From: Echinarachnius parma
Taxonomy: Eukaryota > Echinodermata > Echinoidea > Clypeasteroida > Echinarachniidae
Reading direction: 5' to 3'
Length of the DNA: 64,000 bases
Assembly (NCBI GenBank): GCA_037951105.1
Contig: JBAMJV010008013.1
Coordinates: 57,580-121,579, forward strand
Shown here: positions 46,730 to 58,700 of the stretch, in pieces
How positions within the stretch are numbered: position 1 is the first letter of the stretch
Layout of the letters: each line of letters opens with the position of its first letter
Made by a program: the position numbers and the translations under genes
The notes under the pieces: model-generated
What the model was told of the DNA's origin: nothing
Seen by the model: the letters and a program-made list of their open reading frames with translations, nothing else
Database searches by the model: none

Positions 46730-49700
46730 GTAGTACTACTACTACTACTACTACTACTACTAATACTACTACTACTACTACTTCGACTACTACTACTACA
46801 ATGTAAACAAATGCATTCAGTTTAGTATTAGTATTATTACTTATTGTTTACAATTATAGAATCTAAACAAAAACACATTTTTTGTCCTGCTTACCTATTA
46901 AGTTTAAGTTCTTCAAACATAAACATAACGACTAAATGAATGTATATAAAAATGACATCAAGAACCTAAGTATTTTGAACAGAAACAAATAATTAAGCAT
47001 TTTCTACTTAAATGACCACACTGAGCAAATGGAGTAACGATAACTGTTAAAGCGTACATTTAAGTTATTTACTTTTAGAATATTCATCGATCATATTTTA
47101 AAGATAACAAGCATTCAAATTTAAAACTAATAATCTGATTTTAAATTAAGACGCCTTAATGATTATAACTGAAATGAATACGATGAACATCGAAATAATA
47201 TTAATAATACTAATAATAATAAGTGTTGCGTACCCACAGTTGCAATATGATGATTTTTACTTATCGTTTTTACCGACAATTTCGTCAAGATACTGTCTTG
47301 AAAGTAGACAGTTAATTGCGTTCAATTTTAGGGCAGAAGTTTAGCGACAACATATCAAAATGTAGAATAAAATTGATTTAGAATGAGCGAGACATGGCCG
47401 ATTACCGAACCGAGTAATTTTGTATTTAAACATGCAATATAATAGCGTCAGAAAGTTAAATTTAAGTTATTAGGCGTGCGTTTTTCAATGAACTCGACTG
47501 ATTTATATATGAATTACATTTTTTGGCTAAATTATACAATTAATAGCGAATTTAGGGAATATGGTCCATGAGAGATTTAACACCATTTCCTAAAATTGTA
47601 ATTGTGAAATCATTTGCCATTGCCCAACTTATTTTTCTTTCAGCAGTATTCCAGAAGCCCCCTGATTTATGTATATATGAAGTTGAATCTATTATATACC
47701 GTACTCTTTTATTTGTAATCGTAAACCAGACAAGACATTCGTAAAACAATTATATATGCAGATTATAATGAAGGGCGTTTGAAAACGTAACACTTACCAT
47801 CAAATTTCATAGGAATCAAGATCGCGTGGGAGATGAGATTGTTAAAATACAGAAAATAAAGGCTTCTGGAAATGTTTTTATTTTTTAAAATTTAATATGA
47901 TAAATTTAGGTTATGATTAAAGCTAAATAACAGTTCCGGGAAACGCCCCTCACGCAAAAAATGAAAAATATGCTTTCATCACCTACCACGCGAGAGAATA
48001 TATCATAACTTAGATGTTGTTGTAAAGATTTGGACAAAAATTGCTTTAAAATTGAATAATTGAGCATTTATTGGTTCCAAAATAAACGATATTTGGCAAA
48101 GTCCATTTTAACCTGCAAGCGCTACTATATAATGCGCTACGTGATATTTAACATGCGGTATGTTTGCAGGTATGAGGGCTTGTCGATATCTCCAGGCCAG
48201 CGCCAGCGGCGCGGACAATTGCGCGAAAGGGCCATAATTTGTAGGCCAACTTTTTGGGGCGCCCATTGGATGTCTTCCTATATTTCTGCATACTAACGAT
48301 ACTAAGGTTCGGATTTTACCACACAAGCCCTTTTTTATGTTTATCCAACAATATTGATCAATTGGTTTGGCCAATATAGATGTTTGCGGTAACTTTCCAA
48401 AAACTGTAATTTGGCTTTAATTTTGGACTTGCAATTTAAATAGTAAAGACCAATTGATGGAAATTAATTAACTCCTTTATAAAAGAAATTGTAGTAGCCT
48501 GGAGTGATATCAATGCCAACGTAACATCTTCAAACAACGGAGGCATAGACATGATAGATATCCATCCAGCAGCTACAGGTTGTATACTTCGACCAAACGA
48601 TCCTACAAAATACCGACCCCGTTTATCCTGACCAGCACCAGTGGCGTATCCAGCTGTCAGCCAGCTCGGCATCCTGAAAACTTACCCAAGGAGCTCACTG
48701 CCATGACTGTTGGGTTTCCCGCCGTCCTTTTGAACGGAGTTTTCCTGGAGTTTAGAGCAACAAAAGGGTGTTTTGCTTCATCATCGACTAGTATATTGCC
48801 GCCTGCTACCAATACCTTCTAATTGTATGTTTATTCCTTGCAGGAGAATCACTCTTGAAGGAAAGATGATCCGAAGAAGCAGGAGGAGCCGTCTGACGGA
48901 ACACAAGGAACCACATGATCGTCTAGTACGATGCTGGGTACTACCAATACCTACTTATTGTATGTGTTTATTCCTTGCAGGAGAATCACTCTAGAAGGAA
49001 AGATGATCCGAAGACGGAGGAGGAGCCGTCTGAGGGACACAAGGAACCACATGATCGTCTGGTACTATGCTGGGTACTACCAATACCTACTTATTCTATG
49101 TGTTTATGCCTTGCAGGAGAATCACTCTTGAAGGAAAGATGATCCGAAGACGGAGGAGGAGCCGTCTGAGGGACACAAGGAACCACATGATCGTCTGGTA
49201 CTATGCTGGGTACTACCAATACCTACTTATTCTATGTGTTTATGCCTTGCAGGAGAATCACTCTTGAAGGAAAGATGATCCGAAGACGGAGGAGGAGCCG
49301 TCTGAGGGACACACGGAACCACATCATCGTCTAGTACTCTGCTGGGTACTACCAATACCTACTTATTCTATGTGTTTATTCCTTGCAGGAGAATCACTCT
49401 TGAAGGAAAGACGATCCGAAGACGGAGGAGGAGCCGTCTGAGGGACACAAGGAACCACATCATCGTCTAGTACTATGCTGGGTACTACCAAGACCTTCTA
49501 ATTGTATGTTTATTCCTTGCAGGAGAATCACTCTTGAATGAAAGACGATCCGAAGACCGAGGAGGAGCCGTCTGAGGGACACAAGGAACCACATCATCGT
49601 CTAGTACTATGCTGGGTAATACCAATACCTACTTATTCTATGTGTTTATTCCTTGCAGGAGAAGCGCTCTTCCAAGAAGGATGATCTGGAGAAAGAGGAT

Positions 49701-52700
49701 GAGCCGACTGAGGGACACACGGAACCGATGGATGATGAGATGCCACCGGGAATCCTCTTCGGAGACATGATGCTGACTCCCGAGCAATACAAGGAGGTCA
49801 TGGCGGCCATCGAACACGAAAAGACAGGTCGGACGAGACGGGAGGAGCCGACTGAGGGAAACAAGGAACAGAATGAAGACGAGATGCCACCGGGAATCCT
49901 CTTCGGAGACATGATGCTGACTCCCGAGCAATACAAGGAGGTCATGGCGGCTATCGAACACGAAAAGACAGGTCGGACGAAACGGAAAGCGACTTCCGAT
50001 ACTTCCCTTCGCTGGCCCCTTGGCATCGTCCCATATGTCATCTCAGAGTCATCACGTAAGAAAATTGTCATTTAATTTTAAAATCATTATCTTTTCTTGT
50101 TAATTTCTTTTTCATTCAATAACACCGGTTCATTTAAATTTGAGAACAATTAACATGTATACAAAATGAATACATATAAATATAAATCGAGCAATGAAAA
50201 GGGTTTCATGGAAACGTCCCCTATTGAAGGGTTTTGTGGCTCATTGGTAGAGCACTGGTCTAGCAACACGGAGGTCTCTGGTTTGATTCCCGGCGAAGCC
50301 TATACATTTCTCTTTGCTCATTTTTAATCAACATATAAATACAATACACATGCTTATATTTCATCCAAAAATATGCCACCTGCATTCAGATTCTAAACAA
50401 ATTTACCACTTAATATCACCTTATAGGTATGATACTTTTGTCTTAAAATATGGAAATTCACATATATTTGATAAATCTCAAATGCATAATGGAATTCATA
50501 TTCCTTGTTTATATAGATCAACTTTTTGCAAACTGGAATTCTTTTATGAACGTATCTTAAAACGGTTCATTTTTTGTGCAAGAATTTATATCTAGTTTTG
50601 GCCGATTCCGTAACTAAAGATTTTATCCAACATTAAAACACAACTTTACAATTTAGGAAGCAGTTAATTGGCCCGAATTCTCATCAGTGGCTCAACTTGA
50701 GCCCGGTCTAAAAAGACAAAGACTACCGGTAACCAGTTAAACCAGTTAAACCATTTTGCACCAGCAGACCAATTGTCTAGACTTTTCGCCACCGGATATA
50801 TTATAATCGTTTCCTTTCATTATCCTGTCTATCCCTTGAATTCTGCCTACATACATCAGGTCAATGGGCCCCTTAAAGGACCTAAAAAATACAACGCACT
50901 TTGCACTTATTCTATAGTTGATGACTTGTAAAATAGGTCTGCCGAAAAAATCCATGAAAATAAACACAGTAGTGATTTAAGAATAATTTTCTGATGCCAA
51001 ATCTCATTTAGCAGCCTGTTTACGCCCCACCCACATTTAGGGTCCGGAATCGGCAGCGTGATTGACATGTAATTGACAATTCATTGGCTTACGTCATGAC
51101 GCGTCATCTACATAATTTAGTTCATTAGTCCGTTCTTTAGATGACGTCACATGTTGGTGATTTAAAAGGGGCGTTCCCAGGATAATTAGATATTTAACAA
51201 TTACCCCAAAATTGATTGATTTCATGAGAAATGACTGCAAAATTCTCTTTCTTCAGGAAAAATTATGTATAGAGAGCCGAATTGTGAAAATTAGGCCATC
51301 TAGACGCTGTAGTTCCTTCAAAATTCAGTCATAGTATAGTCGGTCATCAGTCAAATTGCGTCCTGGATCATCCAGGAAATTGTATTGCTGGTGACCAGTT
51401 TTACTATTATTCAAATAACAAGCAGACCTTTGTAAATTCCTAAGCAGAACTATAGGGGTTGGCTGGATAATGAAAGGAAACAATAAGAATATATCTGGTG
51501 GCGAATGGCAAAAATCAATAGGTTTGCAGGTGTAAAATGGTTTTACCCAAATAAGGCCGGGGGCCATAATGCCCCCCCCCCCCCCTCCGCGGTAAGATGA
51601 CGCGCCGTTGCTTGGTGACTTTTTTTTTTGGGGGGGGGAGGGAGGGGGGGGGGTCTTGCGCATATTTTAAAACAAAAATTTTGAAAATCGGACCTACCGT
51701 TACGAAGTCACGTGACCTTTTGTCTATGCATGTCAGCCCGAAAATCGATAAATTTCGTGATTTGTGTACAAAACATATGGAAATATCAATTTTCGTAAAA
51801 AGAGGTATCATTGGTTATTTGGTCTTGTTTACATTTTATATGTTTGTTTTGGGGTTCAAAATAGTTGAATTATAGTTACAAATAAAATAAACAACAAAAA
51901 CAATACAATACATAAGTTTAAAAAACAAAGAAATACATAAGAAATTATAAAAACAATAGAAAACATAAGGAAGAACCTGGCTCTTCCAAAAATAATTGTC
52001 GTATTATTATTCCAAATGCTCTAAAGAATATAATTATGTAGTGAAAACCAATGTTTAAGTATGAAGAATATATGATTTATGGGTAAAAATATGAATTTGT
52101 ATGACCTTATTTGTATAAATTACCACAAATATGCAAATTAATGAATTTTTCAAAAAATTAAAATTACCATTGTATTCTATACACTTCACTTATCATGCGT
52201 GCAAATTTTCACGGCGATCGGCGCTCCGCGGCCGAGATCTTAAAGGTACTTCAGATTCGCCAAATCAGATGCGCGGCGCCATCTTAAGTACACGTTGCGC
52301 ACGGTGCGTGATGCACGTTAGCTCAGTGTCATGCGGTGCGCGCAAACTAACCCAGTTCAAAATGGCGACCCGCTATGTAGCATCCCCACGCTTGATGCTC
52401 TTTAAGGGGGGCCATAATGCCCCCTCCCCCCGGCTGTAGGAAGACCTGAAATAGCCCGGTATTTTTATGGTTAGCTGGTTACTAGTAGTCTTTGTCTTTT
52501 TAGGCCGGGCTCAAGTTGGTGAGAATTTGGGCCAATATGTTTTAATTTAGGTGATATAACTTGTTCAATCTTGTTTATTGTATTTATCACGTTGCCGCAG
52601 AGGCCGACAGCAGCATCATCCGTGCCGCCATGGACCACTGGGAGGAGCACACCTGTCTGAAATTCGTACCTCGAGACTCGACAAACTCTACTCAGCTTGG

Positions 52701-55700
52701 ACACGACTCATATGTGTATTTCGTTCAGGATGACGGCTGCTGGAGTTCGCTTGGACGGGCCGGAACCTCAAGGCAAGATGTTTCTATCGGTGAAGGTTGT
52801 GCATATGTAAGTATGTTTGCGTTTTTCATTATAAGAATTCAGATCAACTTCATTGTTAGCTGTTCGCACTATACTGCCAACAAAACTGAAATCAGAGAAG
52901 ATTCTCTAAACCTAAATGGAACAAGTGCAATTTCATGTAACCAGCTCATTTAATATGGCCTTTTAGCAATTAATTCACACTTAAAAAACATTTATGAATT
53001 GTATCCTGGGAAAACGGTATGGGATGGTGTTAGATCGCGTGCCGTATTAGCATGATAATACAGTCTCATTTTTATTACGGACAGCGTCCACTTTAATGTT
53101 CTCTCAATGCCAAGACCAAACTCAGACCGACACCAAACAGACAAATTCGGAGTCGTTCGAGGTAATCATAAGATAATAATGTTTTTTCATTCAGCAAACA
53201 AAATGTCACATTCGCCACGACAAGCTAAATTGCCGTGGCATGTACAATACAATGCAACGAAATTTCCAAACATCAAAATAGCTAAGACGAATTCACGAGG
53301 TAAAAATAATTTTCGTTAATATACATACAGTAATTAGAAAATGAGATAATGAATAATGAATAATGTTACAAATTTGCAGTGAATATTAATGAACAGCGGA
53401 AAATTATGTTATTGTTGTTTTCTTTCGATACATAAATTAAGTGATATTGGAGGTCAATAACATAATATTAAAATTACCTGTTTCACTTTGTGTCGATTTG
53501 GTAGGGGCCGAATGTTAGTTTAACCCTATCAAGCCCAGGGAGGGGGGGGGGGGGGGGCTGAATGAGCCCCCCTTACATATTTTGTACTGCCACGCCCACA
53601 TTTTTCATCCAATTTTCACCAAATTCTGTAACTTTACCTAAAGTTTTATAGGGAACATTGTGGTATGAAATTTAAAAGTGTCATGTTTTTCCCGTTGCCA
53701 TGGTAACCACTTTCTCAAACAATAGAAATAATAAGAATTACAAAAAAAAATAAGTTTCTCATAATTTTTCGATTTTGTTTTCTTCAAAATTTTAATTGAA
53801 CAACCTTTTCATACAACACTCAAGGTATTGACATGGTATTTTCATCTTCAATTAGTAACAGTATCTAGTAAACTTATATTGAAAGTGATTTTATATAATC
53901 ATTATATAACACAAAATTGGTGTAATATGTGTAAATTCATTGTACTGTCCAGGCATTTACATGAATTAGGGTATTAATAATCTATACGATCGGTAATAGG
54001 TTGTCATGATCTGAAAAAAAACATTCATGGATATTTCTTTTGTTTTCTTTGTTTTTAAGGACAAAAGGGCGCAAAACAATGAATATGATAAGAATTAAGT
54101 CATATAATAGTTTTGATATATTTTGATGATATTTTTGTGATTAAAATCTGCTAATGAGGGTTTCTTATGATGTCAACAAACATTTTGATATGAAAAAATC
54201 CATTTGGTTTAAGTTTATAGGGTAAACATTAAATAAATCGCAAACGTAAATTATCATGTACTGTAATGTGTTTGATAGGATGTGTGAAGGTCACCTCCAC
54301 AATGACTTTGCGGACCTAATGGGCCTCTAAATCCCATCAAATTCCACAGAAATGTCCTGATCTATGTTCCAGAATATGTAATATTACATAATTATGTTGA
54401 AAAGTTAAATTTGCCTACTTGATAACAGTCCATTCGGCGAAAACAGCTCAAAAACTTCTATATTCTGACATTTTCTATGTTTTTATCATATGATCGTAAA
54501 TAGCGCCTCATGTGGTGACCAATAACAATGTTTATGATTGCAACTTGTAGAGATTGACCTGCTTGACACATGTGCCAAATATGAAATTGGTGGATTGAAT
54601 AATAAAGAAATTAGAGAGGGGGCCCTGTGAGCCCCCCCCCCCCCCCCCCCCCTTGGGCCTGGGAATGCCAAAATAGCTTGGGCTTGATAGGGTTAAGGGG
54701 GGGAATAGAAATGTTTAGGCTTGTGTTAAGTGCAATCTAAACCGACTAAAGATCGAATACAAACCGAACCCAAACATGCCAAATCGGGATGGTGTCGATT
54801 TGCTGTCGGTTTCAGTCCGAACTAAATTATCGTGGTGTCGTGACAGGCTTGATGCGGGGTTTGGATTCAGACTCCCAAATTTGTCGAAGTGGATTATTTC
54901 GAACGCGCTTGATGGCTTGAACCAATTGATTGACGGCTATGACCCCCAGTATCATCCCCTGTACACTGTATCCATGGTTAACTTCCCTCCGGTTGTTCTG
55001 TATAGCGGCCATAGGCGTAGGAGGCGGGGGCTACAGCTCCCCCCCCCCCCCCCCTCTCCCTGGTGTTTTCAAACCGGCCATATTCGTGCAAAACGAACCT
55101 AGCATTTGGGCAAATCATGACACATTTGAGCAAAATCATGTCATAATTTGGCAGATCCGTGTCAAATTCGGGCAAAATCATGTTATTGTTCCAAACAGAC
55201 AGCTTGTGCTTTCAGGTCGCAGGAAGCCGTATTCCTACCCCAGGGGGGGGGGGGGGGGGGCGGTCACTCCAAACATGACTGGCTACGCACCCGCGTCCAA
55301 ACAAGCGTCGAAAGGGTATACTTATGTGCTATATACGGCGTCGTCGAGGTCGTCGAGGGGTGGGTTCAACAACAACGAAAATTTGCGTTTCCTAAATTTG
55401 CTACTTTTTCGTCTCCAGCGATCCTCTGAACAATGAGACATTCTCGCCCCACGGCCTGCCATAGAATTAGCTGTACAGAAGAACCACATGACTGCTCTCC
55501 CTTTGATAAAGAAGACAATGTTGCGTAATCGAGTACCCCGTACGGTATGGCTCACATTGTCTTTCTTATCAAAGGGAGAGCAGTCATGCGGTTCTTCTGT
55601 ACAGCTAATTCTATGGCTGGCTGTGGGGCGAGAATGTCTCATTGTTCAGAGGATCGCTGGAGACGAAAAAGTAGCAAATTTAGGAAACGACTTTGCCTCA

Positions 55701-58700
55701 GAAAAATGGCCCTAGGATCCAAACGCCTTACCCAAAATCAATGCTCATGGTATCATTTTGTTGGAAAGATAATGTTCTACACAATCAAACAAAAAACAAT
55801 GACATTTGGTCGATGGTGTTGATGAAATTAACGATCGTAGGTGTTGCATTCTTTCTGAGACACGTATATGAGAGATAAGAGATAAGTATAATGTTCTATT
55901 ATCGAGCAGATTTCATATTCTTGATGCAAATATATGAAAAGTCTTGACATACTTGCTTTGTTGCTGTTAAATATATTGTATTCCAAGGCTACAAATGGCT
56001 TTCAAAAATAGTTAGGTCAAACTTAGAGTTAAGTTCGACTTCTTTGGGAAATACCCCCCCCCCCCCCCCCCCCCCATTTGGCCAAGAAACCGCCTACCAA
56101 TTGATATATTTCTGTATTTAACGATGCTTAGGTTCGGATTTTACCACACAACCCCTATTTCAATACATATTCAACAATAATGATCAATATAGATGTATTC
56201 GGCTACTTTCCCGAAACTGGACTTGGGCTTTAAAATGTGTTGGGTCTCTGCGTGGGCTTTGATCTAATAGGTCGTTCTCACTATTTCTCTCATAGCTCGG
56301 CACCATCGTACACGAGCTCGGCCACGCTATCGGTTTTGAACACGAGCAGACTCGACCGGACAGAGATGATTACATCACAGTCCACTTTGAAAACATCGAA
56401 AGTGGATGGCATGCTCAATTCGAGAAATATTCCTGGATCGATATCGCAACGCATGGCGTCCCCTACGATGTCGGGTCGATCATGCAGTACGGACCCTACG
56501 TAAGTGACAATGACTAGTGTGGAGCTACCGAAGGGTTAAATGATACTTGACATGCTTGCCAACTGATACCCCGTCTTGGCCCAAATAGTCGGGGTGACGT
56601 CCTGACGTCACCCGTGTAAGATCCTACCCCGTTCCCCGTTCGTGTGGTGTGGCAAGATTGGTATAGAGCGAGCGCTTTCTGATCTTGAGATATCGATATC
56701 TTTAGATACCACCGCGTTATTATGTATTATTATCATTAGGACGGTTCAATCGAAATACCGTCAGGACTACGTCGGGGTGAGTTTCAACCGAGTCGGCCAG
56801 GGTGAGGTCGTGGTTACGTCCAGACGTTACCCTGACATCACCCCGACAAAAGACTTGATAAAACCTCGTCTTAATAGACCGTACTTCGAGTGGGGGTGTC
56901 GCGGTGTTAATGGTTCGGGCCTTCGTCTTTCAATACGAGGGTCGTGGGTTCGATTCCCAACCACGGCACGTGTGTCCTTCAGCAAGACACTTTATCCACA
57001 ATTGCTGCTCTCAACCCAGGTTTAGTAAAATTTGTACCTGGCAGGAATGTAATCCTTGAAATGCTTGATGCGCCTGCAAGGCAGCTCGGCTACAGCCAGG
57101 GTGATAATATACTATACAGTATGATGCGCCTCGGAATAGAATTGTCTAGATTGATGGAGCAATATAAATGCTGGTCTATTATTATTATTATTACTTCGAT
57201 GTTACCCTGTCTACATCAAAACACGGGGGGGGGGGGGGACTTTTGGACGGTGGCTTAATACGCTTCGTTCGGTCACCCGCACAGATCCTTACCCGGGTGA
57301 GCGTAAAACAGTATAAAGTCAACTTTAGGAACAAGCATTATTATCATTATTCATACAGGTGCACGTGTACCTGATCAGCGATTGTTGTTGAATAGACCGC
57401 TTCTGTAATGTATGCAAATAATACACGTATGACGTAAGACTCCCCGTTGGCAAGCTTAACAATAGTAACTAAGTCCGGCAAGCTAAGTATGCCGGAGCTT
57501 GCCGGACGTAGTTACTATTGTTAAGCTTACCAACGGGGAGTCTGACGTCATTCGCATATTATTTGCATACATTACAGAAGCGGTCTATTGAATGCACACA
57601 GTCATATATCAGTTGTTATGCTTACCTAATTGTAGCTTTTAAAATTTACGAATCATTTATTAATTGTATTCAAACTTGTATTATTTTATTAATTCATTAG
57701 GAACACAGGTGTTAGTGAATGTGTGTTAAACCTAGAGCAAGTTAACTTGGCATCCTCGCCAATTTAACTTGATGTAGGTTTAACACACATAACCTTTTAC
57801 TTGCATTCCTTATTTGACACGGGAAATTAATAAAATGATAAATTTTTAATACAATTAAAACATGAATCGTAAATCTGCATTCTGATACAGTTTTCTGATA
57901 AAGTATCATCGTGTCTAAGTATGTGTGCAAGCCATGCTTGCTTTTTCTTATTTATGATTCTAACTACACATATTGTTTTCATTCTCCTCCTACCACCTCA
58001 TAATTTCGCCAATTTCTGTCCAATTTATCTCCAACATTCTTCCCCAGCACCATATTGTTTAATATGCTTCCAATCTCTGAACATATGCCTTCATTATAGG
58101 GTTATTGCCTATAGGGCATATATTTTTTGAATATGTTTGCGGAAAATAGAAAAATGGGTACAAATTTCATCAAAATGTTCGCGAAATCTAAAAAAGGGTA
58201 CCTTTACGTGAAGGCACACAAATTATATTTTATCTGTGCACTTGAAGTCTTTACAAAGGGGTCTTTGGTACTCGAAATACAAAAAATAACGTCACTTTTT
58301 GTATGCCAATTTGTACCCGTTTTTTGTGTTAAAAGGGGGTATATTTGCTGAAAATGAACGCAAAACGCAGGGCAAATAAGGGGTCATTTTCATGTGTTAC
58401 GCCTTTGAATATGAAGTGACACCATCGGAAAAGTAATGGTAGCCTCTTAATTGTACACTTTGTATTTGCCAATTTGTCCCGCCAGATTCGTTTAATTATT
58501 ATTGTTCGCGTTATGAAATCACGAGTTGTCAAAGGGGAATTTACTTGTTGTGTTATGTTTCTTTTACCGACATCAACTTCTCGATACCCTTTCATCGTAT
58601 GTCACCAGGGGGTGTTTCACAAAGGTCTTAAGTTGAACTTAAATTCTGCTTTGGACTTTAAATTATGGTAGGCCATTTGTAGGCTTCTAATAAAACATAT

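Noticed and set aside
48436-48672. 78-residue minus-strand frame in astacin intron 1
   Set aside because: Composition is somewhat protein-like but no family, splice sites or partner exons support it.
54776-55102. 108-residue plus-strand frame
   Set aside because: Runs into a C homopolymer and hAT-like end; no recognisable domain, and it sits in astacin intron 3.
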